Origin: Aralia elata
Lineage: Eukaryota; Streptophyta; Magnoliopsida; Apiales; Araliaceae
Direction: 5' to 3'
Length of the DNA stretch: 64,000 bases
Assembly (NCBI GenBank): GCA_034770075.1
Contig: CM068385.1
Location: forward strand, 825,700-889,699
In this document: positions 1 through 11,000 of the stretch, piece after piece
Numbering within the stretch: the stretch's first letter is position 1
How the letters are laid out: every line of letters begins with the position of its first letter
The notes under the pieces: generated by a model
Seen by the model: the letters and a program-made list of their open reading frames with translations, nothing else
Database searches by the model: none
Told to the model about the DNA's origin: nothing
Translations under genes and position numbers: made by a program

Positions 1-1559
1 ATAAAGTAAGATGATTTCTTGTCCTCTTTCAGTCCACTCATACTATCCCGAGTAATTCTGTGCATTTTTATGAGTGAAATAAGTATTCAGAAACTTACCA
101 CCACTGGATACTGATAAATTAGTGGCAATAAATTCGCAACTTCAAACATTTGGGAAGTCATCTTCCAAGAAAACAGGGAATACAATGAAAACATTCATCT
201 TCAGATATGCAAGTCATTTGATATTACCATATATTAGAACTTACCAATCACAAAATTTCCCCTATGTTGTTTCACATCAACATTAGTGACATTCTTAAAA
301 AAGAGAAACAAACTAATGATCCTACATTTTTAATAGCAAACCACAGGATAATTTATGGTACCACTTCATTTTCAATTGTTTATTTACTTGTAAGCAGGGT
401 TTGTAGTGTGTGCAGTACAGGTGGTACAAATGAGGTACTCATGATATACCAAACACTGTCCAATTTGATTACGGCAACAACTATACAATGAAATCAGAAA
501 AGTAGAAAGAGAGGAGCATAAGAAGAAGAGCAAAACACCATACAGAAACTGAGTACAAAGATGTAAAGAGATCGTTCACCAACTGTATTCCACATATTAC
601 ATCCAGCAACTCTCCCACTGACTTGCCCTACTCTGAAATAATTATGTAACATATATAAGGGCTTACAGAGGAAAAGATCCATACGTCGAAAAGATTGTGG
701 CACCGACCAAGGTATTTCTGTGAGTCCCCGAAATGGCTCATAACAGAATGGGTTGGCTCATGTCCATGGCCTATCACGGACCTAAAGTTTTCTACCCTTC
801 AGGTCGCTACAGAACTTGAGTAAGTAGCAGGCCGTGGATATCGAATCGACCTATGGATTCAACGCACACAATATGTATATATAGAGATCAAGAGATAAAG
901 AAACAAAAGTTAGAGCCATAAAATAGTATTTTCCTTTTCTTTTATAACCAAAGGGTCTGTCATGCGACGCACCTTTTTCCAATACCTTTAGACAAAAAAA
1001 AGAAGATTCAATTAGAGAAGAGAGTGTAATTTGTCCAATACCACTTGCTTTTCCAAATGCAGATATGCAGTACCAATAGCTTCTTATTCAGTTTAGCTTA
1101 TGACTTATGAGAGAAACCTCCGTGAAATTAGGGCTATGATGGGATCATAGTTAATATAAAATTCTAACAAAATCACAGATTTTGCATCTAATTAAAGCTA
1201 TCAAACGCAGCCTGAAAGCAACATTAAACTGTCTATTTGTCTCTGTGATTATATGTAAGGTCTGATTCCTGAGTCACGAGCTCAATGCTTAGAGCCTTAG
1301 GCAATTAGACCATATCTTTTTAGTTATTAACATGGTACTATCACATTTTTTAGATTTTCCTTTTCTAAAGTATTAGGAGTCTGTCCTTTATAGAAAAATA
1401 TTGAGAGAAATGAATTGAATAGAAAGAAAATTGAAAACTCAAAATACACGAGTGTTCTTACTAAATATTGAAAATAGAACTAGACATGGATTTTCAACTT
1501 CGAAGAAAACATAGGAGATAACGACTTGTAGAGAAAACAGCTGGAAAAGCACATCTTAC
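1..1559. other. No gene recognised; possible last intron of APEM9
   Basis: I see no convincing coding exon here. Short open frames exist on both strands, but none resembles a known protein or has good splice context. The segment follows the last recognised APEM9 exon, which ends in a strong donor (AAAAG|GTAAGA at 1560/1559 on the minus strand). It is therefore probably intronic or 3' sequence of that gene, with the final exon either unrecognised here or beyond the window edge. Confidence 0.5.
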
Positions 1560-4500
1560 CTTTTCAAATTAGCTTGCTTTCTCCGCATAGAATAATACAT
1601 GAGAAACAGCAAACATCCCAGCAGGATACTTCCATTTGATATGACCAACTGGCCATTTCCAAACTTCAAAGTGATGGTTCTGAACCACCAGAAGCATGGA
1701 GCTTTCTGTTTAGACAAATTCATAATTGCTTCTTTTGCACCATTATTTCCAATAGATGGGTTCTGGGCTTCAAGGACTTTTGGTAATCTCTCGTGTATAT
1801 TTTGTTCTTTTTCAGCTGTACGAGTTTTATTTTGATGCGACAAGCTGGTGATCTTATCAGAATATATCGACTGTAATTGTCTCAAGAGTTCCTAAAAGAA
1901 AAATAGAGAAAACTCAAGAGTGTAATGGTCTTACAGTACTACGAAGGAAAACAAAAATGTACCATTTCATTAATATTTAGTATGAGTTAATCAGAATGCA
2001 CTTTAAGTCTATAATGCATATCTCATATACTTGTGTAAACTTACTCATTTGTTACCAAAATAAAGTAATGTTCCTTTTTCAAATATCAATCAAAAAAATG
2101 GGGGGAAAAGTGAGAAATAAAGAAAATATAAAAATTTCAATGCAATCAATTAGCTCACCTAACTGTGCTCAAAGTCAAAAGGGCAATAATTTAGGGACAA
2201 TGTATGGACTACAATATGTCCTATGTCCAAGATCCATTAATCAAAGGTTCCTTTTTTATAAGTATCATTATTCTAAGTTTTTCAAATTGGGTTGAAGTAA
2301 AAGGTTAGGTACAAAACTGCAAAATGAAGGAATTTAATGATTTAAATCAGGATTTGATAATGATAGATATAAACTCCAAATCACACAAAATTCAAAAAGA
2401 AAAATACACGTGTGATGTTTGGTAATTACACAATAGATTTACTTAATTCAAAAATGACCTAGTTTAAACTAAGATGAGGAAACTATGGTTACCTGTCGCT
2501 TTTTTTCAGGTAATGCAGCTTTCTCAACCCAAGAGATGGCAAGATCCATGTCCTTCAAAAGCTTTGCAAGAAGTGTTACTACATACACCTCCACAACTTC
2601 AAGGTACTTATCAACTCCTATTACAAACGGATTGTCATATCCTCCCAAGTTACCCATATTTTCTTCTGCACTTGCAAGAACATAATATCTGTCATCCACA
2701 CATCTCCACATACTAAGGAATTCCTCAAGAAAATCTCGAACATCATAAGAACCTTCTTCTATCTGAAAACATACCCTGAAAAAAAGAAGAAGGATGGCAT
2801 AGTTTTATTGCCTTCAAAATTTTGTCTAATACCTCTGCAAGAGAAATTACTTCCTTGAAGCATATATAACTTAAATGAAAAGGTTACATGAAAACTTAGG
2901 ATGCTTGCGACATCATTCAGTGCAAAAAGAAGCAAGATGAAACACTAACATTTTCAAAGTGGAACCAGGATTAGTGGCACCACAACTAAATCAAAAAGTC
3001 ATGCTGCGACATGCTCAAAGCATCTCAGGAGAGAGTTAAAACAAAACCCTTCGAAGAAAGGATTCGTGTAGGAAATTCATGAATTGGAAGTTTTGGATCA
3101 TGTAAGCTTTTTTCTTTCTAGTATATATGTACATATTGTGTTTATATTGTTGATGGAGGACTGGGGTCTGGAATAATAGGAGAGTATAAAGTTCGTAATA
3201 TGATCATCACTAAAGGAGAGATTGAAGCATGAAGCCCTTTATTATATTTAACACATTAGATTAAATAAATTTAACAGTAAAAAGGATAACCATATTGAAT
3301 TTCTGAAGGTTTGATTTGTAATATGTCCTTAGATTGCAAAGTCAAGTGGTTGATGAAACAACATTAAAACATATACACACTTCCCAGCTATTACCAATTT
3401 ATAGAAATTCTTATTCGAGCAGGAACATTGGTTTTGTTAACTATGGAGATAATTTTACTCAGAAGATGTGTGGAATTATGTTGAGTTAGAGAATTTAAAT
3501 TGATATGGAAAGTAACATGTGTAAGATATTTGCATACCCTGTTAGGAAAACCTGTATAGGAATGGCAATGACTGAACCAAACAACAGTTTAAGCTCCTTC
3601 AAGATTTCCAGTGTTCTGCGTAGTAAAAAGATAGAGTATGACATATATATTTTGTGCACTACAATGTGTGTGTATCTGATTCTGTTCAAGCATGCCAGCC
3701 AAGCATATCATATACATGACAAGAGTTCTATTGTGCTAGAAAAATAAGATATGAAGCTATATAGATCGAACATACTAAATGTATCTCCATGCATATGCAT
3801 TCATATACATAACACATAGACTCAAGCTCATCAAGATGCTCTTATTGGCACTGGAATCTGTAGTTAAATATCAACCAAGTTTGAAATTAAATCACATCGA
3901 GCTATCTGTGATCAGTGATCACTTTATAGTGATATTGATAAAAACATCACTGGTCCAGTTACAAAGAAATCTAAGAACCAATTAAGCAATCTGCTTCTCA
4001 ACTAAAATTCATAAAAATATCTGAACATGTATGTTTCCCTTTTGTTTTTCACTTTCCCCTTCTTTTGCATTTTTCTTTTAAATTTGGGCTTGTGGTAAGC
4101 TCGTATATGCAGTGAAAAGAGAAACATTCATGGGATAGTTGTAAAGTGTCAACCTTTACTGGACAGTACTGAACAAACAATCGGTGAAATTGTAGTCCTG
4201 GGAGGCAAAAGTTAAATAATACAGTTTCGTGAGAAGTGAATAAACAAATATTCAGCAGTAGCATATCCGTAGGTCTCCCTCACAAGCTGGCAGGTGACAG
4301 TGATACTTTTTATTTTATGGAGAAAAAGAAAAGAATTTATAGAGGAAAATCTTCCTCTTTAGTGGCTAAATTATAATTGAAAAAGCCTAAAGAGAATCAC
4401 CATACGAGTATGATTGATTATAGTATTCTGTACTAAAGACAATAAAACTGTCACGAGAAACTGCCAAATTTCAATATCATGTGTAAAATTTTACTATTGC

Positions 4501-5335
4501 ATAATTATGAATAAACACGAACCATCTAGTGACAAATTTAATTAGTTCTGCACAGAAAAACAACATATGCCGACAAGAAATGCAAGATATCTTAGAAAGA
4601 GGAGCACAAATACAAAATGTGTACCTTCCGAGTTCCTTCAAGGACTGAACAAACACCATACCAGCAGATTCCAACATGTCATTAAATTCAATAATTTCCA
4701 TCATTGGTCCAGTGCATTCTTTGTCACATAAACGCCTGAGAACAGAAGACGCTAATGATGTCGCTTCGTTAAACATACAGCACACAAGGAAGCTGCAAGT
4801 CAGTCAAATTATTGCAAAATAAATATGATTTCAGCCTCATTGTAATTGTACAATCTTCGATAAATATAACAACCCCAGACCCAAATATTGGCATGTAGAT
4901 AATCAATTACTTTCTCTTCAAAATAATAGGAAAGATAAAACCATAAATAGCAAAGAAAACCAGGTAAAAAAGTAGCATCGTAGTTCTTCAAATGATAGAT
5001 AACATACTGTATAACGAACTGGTTTTTGGATAATTAATTGTTCGATACAACCATAGTTAATGAATTTATTTTCCATTGTAAAAAGGACATGGGTATTTTA
5101 TGTATATATTATTAGTGCGGACACTGTTGGAAAAATTACAAAAACTACAAAGGGTTCATCAGAGAGCTCAGAATTCAGTCAAAATTTATTGGTCTTCTAC
5201 CATATTTGGTTAACAATCAAATTCTCAGTACAGGAATTTAAAAATAATAAAAATTAATATGAGTCCTAGATATTACCTTTCGGAACGCTCGATTTCATCC
5301 CAAATAATATGATTGTCAGTTGATATGATATCCAT
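1560..5335 (-). CDS. APEM9: APEM9/DAYU-like peroxisome assembly protein (3' end incomplete)
   Basis: Five exons on the minus strand join without a frame break: 5335-5277, 4792-4625, 3615-3538, 2775-2493 and 1891-1560. They encode at least 306 residues starting MDIISTDNHIIWDEIERSE. The body shows the helical segments MLESAGMVFVQSLKEL, RTLEILKELKLLFGSV and a W-rich stretch (FLEEFLSMWRCVDD). Near the C-terminus a hydrophobic segment (GSILLGCLLFLMYY) is followed by the basic tail SMRRKQANLKR, as expected for a tail-anchored membrane protein. In Arabidopsis, APEM9 is the plant-specific peroxisomal membrane anchor for the PEX1-PEX6 AAA complex, a functional counterpart of PEX26 and Pex15, needed for import of matrix proteins. 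Recognition rests on remembered similarity in domain order and motifs. The last exon ends either at an immediate TAA (AGG TAA) or at a strong splice donor. The Arabidopsis protein is somewhat longer, so a further exon is likely. The gene is divergent from RPN13. Confidence 0.78.
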
Positions 5336-6594
5336 CTCTCTCCTCTGTCGATCGTTAGAACCTGAATCCAACTAATTTCAGTCCTTCTGCCAGCAATAAG
5401 CTGCCAATCTCCTCGGTGAAACTTGAGCTTTATCTTCGTGTTGTTTTATAGTAGCTTTTACCTTCCTGTCGTTTTATTCCCCGGTCAATATACAACTTTA
5501 ATGGCCTGTTTTGATCATACTGTCTTATTTTGCAATGGTAGAAATTTCTTTTGTTTTAATATTATCCTCAAAAAATAAATTTCAAATCTTTTATTCACAA
5601 AAGAAATAAAAGCAAAGGAAATGATACATTACAAATTTATATTTCAGATTTTCGTGAATAAGTATTAATATTATAATAACTTTTAATAAAAATGTGTACT
5701 AGAATTGGTCATTTTTATGCTAAGTTTTGATTGCAGAAATGAAGTTGATAATTGAATGATTCATTTTCATGTAATGAAAAAAATTATGTTTAGATATTTG
5801 GTTGTTTCATTGAAATATAATGAACCATTTTCATTCTTATCAAACTTGTGAATTTTATTTATTGATAAGGAGTATGGAATGACTCGTTCTAACCGAATAA
5901 AATAAATCATCCTAATCTCAATTCTTTTTTCTTTTTCTTTTTCTTTTTATTTAATTCATTCACTAATTACATTAGTCAATCTAGACGTAACATTATATTT
6001 TTATAAAAATTATGTTTATATAAGATCTAAACAATGTTTAATAAATAGCTTTAGAAGTATTTTATGAATTTATTGCGATAAGTTTTAAAGTTTAAATGTG
6101 ATTGTACTTTTAAGAATACTATATATTCTTATATACCAACAATAATAATGCGGCTAAATAAGTTACTAATATTTTCACCATTAAACGGTCAAGAAAAATA
6201 AATGAAATTAAATAGTGATTGACATAGAATTAGATGCGACAAGATATAATATTAGTGTGTAGATTTTTTTTATTAATATAGGAAGACAAATTAATATTGA
6301 GGAGTGATTCATAATATTTGTTATAAATATTATTCGAACCAACAGTTAAATATATTTCTGACCGAACCACACATGAACAGTTTAATTATTTGTTTTTACA
6401 TATCATCTATCATTATTAGTAACGGATAAATTAATTTTTTAAAATTTAGATCGTCTAATTTACTATGAACGATTATAAATATATTTATTCGAATAGTAAC
6501 CTAACAAATATTTGCTATGAATTATTTCCCATAAAATATTTACATAAATTTGTTGCAGGACTGAACGGTTAAAAAGTTAAAATAGCGACCAACA
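5336..6594. other. Intergenic, upstream of APEM9
   Basis: AT-rich sequence between the divergent APEM9 and RPN13 genes. The first few hundred bases must contain the APEM9 promoter and 5' UTR (minus strand), but no TATA box can be assigned with confidence. The rest contains a Tourist-like MITE (5718-5992) and otherwise featureless AT-rich DNA up to the hAT insertion. Confidence 0.5.
5718..5992. mobile_element. Tourist-like (PIF/Harbinger) MITE, degenerate copy
   Basis: Degenerate terminal inverted repeats TGCTAAGTTTTGATTG (left) and CAATCTAGACGTAACA (right) are flanked on each side by TTA. A 3-bp TTA/TAA target duplication is the signature of PIF/Harbinger elements. The interior shares the motif family 'gaatgattcatt...tgaaaaaaatt.tgttt' with the better preserved copy at 35720-35924. 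Confidence 0.6.
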
Positions 6595-6602
6595 CTTGCG
6601 AA

Positions 6603-7349
6603 TAGGGGTGCTCAAAAAATTCGGTTTTTTCGGTTTTTTACCGAACCGGTTGATACCGGTACCGGCGGTACCGGTTTTTTTCGGTACCGGTTTTTTCGGT
6701 ACCGGTTATTCGGTATTTTAATGATTTTCGGTACCGGTAGCGGTAAAGAATTCTCTGAATTCGGTAAAAACCGAAATACCGAAAATACCGAAATTTAATG
6801 ATATCATAATTAATAACTGTAGAATCATTGTCTAAAAGATTTTTGGGAGACACAAATGATGGGGTTTCATTAAATAAATTAGGTAAATAAATTGTTTTAC
6901 AATTCTTAGACATGGACAGCCGTGCACTAGTGCACACAAAAAGACTTAAAATTAAAAAGCAAACTTAAAAAACAAACTCCACTATCCACAACTCACAAAA
7001 AGATTCTAGCATGCAATTATAATAATACTCTAAACAATGCCCCAATTATAATAATCCTCATGGATCGAGGCCCCAATCCCCCAATGGAATCCACCCACTT
7101 GTCAAAACACTTCTGTAAACACTTCATAATAAATTATAAAGATGATTTCTTAATTTTTGTAAAAAATTATATTATAATGCGGTATAACCGAAAACCGAAC
7201 CGAAAAAACCAGTACCGATTTTGTACCGAACCGGTACCGAAACCGGTAATTCGGTACCGGTATCGGTTCTTGTTTTTTCGGTAGTTTCGGATCGGTACCG
7301 GTTCGGTATTTTCGGTTCCGGTACGGTTTTGTACCGATGAGCACCCCTA
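6603..7349. mobile_element. Non-autonomous hAT element packed with CGGTACCGG-type repeats
   Basis: The element is 747 bp. It starts TAGGGGTGCTCA and ends with the exact inverse TGAGCACCCCTA. A perfect 8-bp target duplication, CTTGCGAA, flanks it at 6595-6602 and 7350-7357. TAGGGGTG ends and 8-bp duplications are diagnostic of hAT transposons. About 150-180 bp at each end consists of variants of TTCGGTACCGGT in both orientations; the centre (about 6800-7180) is AT-rich and non-coding. There is no transposase, so it must have been mobilised in trans. Short open frames rich in Arg, Tyr and Thr are translations of the repeats, not genes. Confidence 0.92.
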
Positions 7350-7380
7350 CTTGCGAATGCCGCAATCCAGTTTCGCTAAT

Positions 7381-7417
7381 AATTTGATATCGGGCCTTAT
7401 AAGCCCAATATCAAATT
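7381..7417. promoter_or_regulatory. Palindromic site-II-like box upstream of RPN13
   Basis: A near-perfect 37-nt inverted repeat reads TTTGATATCGGGCC, then a TTATAA centre, then AGCCCAATATCAAA. Each arm carries a GGGCY-type core like the site II (TGGGCY) promoter elements common in plant housekeeping genes. It lies about 50 nt upstream of the likely RPN13 5' UTR (CT-rich, about 7450-7500) and just before a TATA-like stretch (attatatatatg). The role is inferred from position and motif only. Confidence 0.45.
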
Positions 7418-7560
7418 ATATATATGTACCGCGGTCTTAACATTAAAATTATACTGAATCAAACTCTGTCTCTGTCTTCTCTCCGAAACAATCGTTCCTC
7501 TCTATCTGAATAATAAGTGTTTGAAATTGGTCTTAAGATTCGTAACATACGTACAAGCAG

Positions 7561-8039
7561 GTACGAATTATCACTGACCTTATTTACTATTTTATTGCTG
7601 TTATATACTGTTTCGATGAAAAACTAAATGAACTAGGGTTTAATCCTTCGATTATATGCTTAGCTCGAGTTTTATATGTTCCTTGAGCTCAATATCTGAT
7701 ATATATATATATATATAAGTTTTCTTTCATTAGATACTAGAATTTTATTTGCGTTATATGTGTTTAAAGAGTCTAAATTTCCCTTTTCGTGCATTTTGCT
7801 CATGGATTTCAATTCTTTCAACTAGATACATTGTTTGACTATACACATATATGGGTATTGCCTTATTGTTGATCTTGTATGATGCATATATTAAAATGCT
7901 TGAATGAGCTCTTTGGGTGGTTTTGGTTTGCTTTTGCATTATTATTTTTTATTTATTTATTTATACTTGTACTAGTATAAATTTCAGCCTTTGAGGAGAT
8001 TCACTGATTAATTGATACTTGTCTCATACATGTATGTAG
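7561..8039 (+). other. Probable RPN13 5'-UTR intron
   Basis: A CT-rich leader (about 7450-7560) ends in AAGCAG|GTACGA. A matching acceptor TATGTAG lies at 8039, 35 nt before the RPN13 start codon. The intervening 479 nt are T-rich, contain a short (TA)n tract near 7700, and have no coding exon. The layout is a leader intron in the 5' UTR. It is inferred from splice consensus only. Confidence 0.5.
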
Positions 8040-8074
8040 TTCTTTGCATCGAGAGAAAAGCAAAAGGTTGATTC

Positions 8075-11000
8075 ATGAGTTCGTCAACAGCGGCAGATGC
8101 TTTCCCTGCAATTCAGGTATCTAGAGACTCACCTATGCTCCTGTCCTCTCCCCCTTCAATTTTTCTACCGGAAAGTCTTTGGCTTTATGCGATAATCAAG
8201 TTCCATGTTTTTAAAAACTTCTGATGTACAGCATGTTAATTTATTGAGTTATGTGGTTATGCCTGTTTGAGTTAGTTGTTCTCTAATATGAGGGTGTCCT
8301 TGAGGTGTTGAATTGGAACCTCTAATGATTTGAATACATTTATTGACATCTGTTTGTCTTTGAATGTCAATGCCGGAAAAGTTAAATTGATATAATGCCT
8401 TTTTCTACCTTTTGCATGTAAGATACTCCTTCGATGGGGACCACAAGCCCAAAGCAAAAATTATTATTTTTTACTTTATGTGATTTTTATTATATTGATT
8501 GGTTAGTAATTGATGTAATTAAGATTTTTATTTCATATTTGGGAATTTAGGGTAACTTAGGAAATATTGTTATTTAGTTAGGGTATTTTAAACTTTTGGT
8601 ACTTTTTATTGTTCCCAAGTAATATTAGGGTTTGGAATCTCTTTAAATAGTGGTGTAATCTTCACAAGCTATGGGCACGCTATTGATTATTAATGTTGAG
8701 ACATTATTATTATTGATTGTGATCAATTTACTCTTTGCTGTTGAGGATCCAAGTGTAGTGGAGTGTGGATCCTACGTGTAAGTGTTGGTTGAGATGTGGA
8801 GTGCAGAACTCCACACTCTGCACTCCACATTTAGTTACAAGTTTTCCACTAAATTACAATTAATATCCAGCAATTATTAATATCCCAAATATTGTCCTAC
8901 ATTACCCTTGATAAAAATATCTATATTTTGAAATCTTTGCGCAGGAAATTTTACTGGAATTTCGTGCAGGCAAAATGCTTATGGAAGGAAAACGAGTTCT
9001 TCCTGATTCACGTAAAGGACTTGTTCGTATAGGAAGGGTAAACGGACTCAAAACATATTATTATTTTTTAATTTAACCTTTGTTTTATTTTATTACTTTA
9101 AATATTCCAAGATAAATCTCAACTTAAGTAGAATGTTATAATATAACTTTAAGTTGAGATACTCATCAAAAGTTTAATAAAATAGAATGAAAATTAAGTT
9201 TGAGATCTTTTACTGGAAATTAACATTCAATGTTTTTGCTAGGGTGAAGAAGGATTAGTCCATTTTCAGTGGCTTGATCGAACCAATAATGTTGTTGAAG
9301 ATGTATCCTGATTCCAGTAATTTCTTTCACAAATTTACAACTGGATACCAATAAATTAATAATATATTTATAAGCTTCGGTATGTACATTATGGGGACAT
9401 ATTTTTTGTGCTAAGTTATATTTGTCAGATCATCTCATTTCTGTAGTTCTGCTGAGTGTTAATTCAGTAACTTGAAATATATGAAGGTGAAAGGCCACGC
9501 AAGGGTTGCCTATTATAATCATGTGTATTGGAAGAAGAACACATCAAAGCTTTGACCATTTCGAATATTATCCATGAGGACCATGAGTCAGCAGTGGCCC
9601 GGGAACAAAGATAGAATGTGCCTGCCCATTTGGTTACTTCTACTCTTGTTCCTGGTGGGGTTTCACATTAACAGCATTTATACTGCACTGCGTCTGGTTT
9701 AACTCCATCCAGAATGTAGTGAGTTGACGTCAAATATAAATATAAATACGGAGTTTTATTGAAGGAATTAATATGAGAAATCAGATGACACCATGGACAT
9801 TTAACATGGAAGGTGAGAAATCCGTTCCTGCGTGGAGTCTTACTTTCCATTGCATATGTGTTCTTGGGACCAATAATATTTGACGGTGTGTATATATTGT
9901 GCACAACCTCATCTTTTCTTCCTTTTTTCTTCTTGTGTATCTTACACAACATATTTTTCTTACTAATAATTTGAATTAAAATGCGTAACTTCTTTTTGTG
10001 GTTTAGCTGGTGGACTATTTTATTCTGGAATGCGTTTGTGGAATTAAGTGAGTGTGCTTTGGTATATGCCTGACATGAGTTTCTACAAGCCTCTCGTCAT
10101 GAGTGGCTGCAATCCTCCTATATTTGTTGAACATCATTCTTAAGCTGTTACTCATGCATTTGTACCTGTGTGTGGTCAAAGCTGAAATTTGTAAATTGAT
10201 ATTAGGTGTTGTTTTAAGATTTTTCACCAACACAGTAATGTATTCTTATTTATTGCGGGTCTCACTTCTCATTGCTTGTAACCTGTAACTAATAATCCTT
10301 AATAGCTAATCCTCAAGTATTAAGTTCCTGCAACAAAATAGAATTTTCTTTTTCCTGTACACCATTTTTTTTTTTACTTTCAGATAGGTAGTATATCAGC
10401 TTTACTTTGTTTAGAATTTGTGTTTTTCCCTGACTCCTGATAAATATAGGATCAGATTATTTTCCCTGAGGAGGGAGTATTTGAGAAGGTATTCTCTCTC
10501 TCTAGACTTGTTTAGCTTTTTGTTCTGAAAAACTATAGATACATGTAATTCATATTTACTTTTCATTATTTTTGAATATTCCAGGTTAATCAAGCATCTG
10601 GAAGGGTTTACATCTTGAAGTTCCAGACTGACGATAGAAAGTTTTTCTTTTGGATGCAGGCCAGCACTGATTAATTTTTTCCTTCATTGTTGGGTAAAGC
10701 ATAATTGGTTTAAGATACTGACTCACACTTTCTTTTAATTGGTTCCAGGAGCCTAAAGTTGACAATGATGACCAAATCTGTAGCTCGGTCAACTTCTACA
10801 TAAATCAGCCTCTGGGTATTTGAAATTGATTTAGTTCTCTAATCTTAAGCTTGCTAAACAACATAATGAATACCCCCATTCATATTGGATGTTTGAACCA
10901 TTCATACAAATTCATTATCTGTATTGCATACCCTAGACACTTACACAACTAAGGGGCTTTTAACAAATGTCAAAAGGCCATAGAAGATTAACACATTAAA

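Noticed and set aside
6638..7365. Arg/Tyr/Thr-rich short frames on both strands
   Set aside because: They are translations of TTCGGTACCGG repeats in the hAT element.
9482..9560. Short frame MKVKGHARVAYYNHVYWKKN in RPN13 intron 3
   Set aside because: It is only 24 codons with no family similarity, and the RPN13 frame is complete without it.
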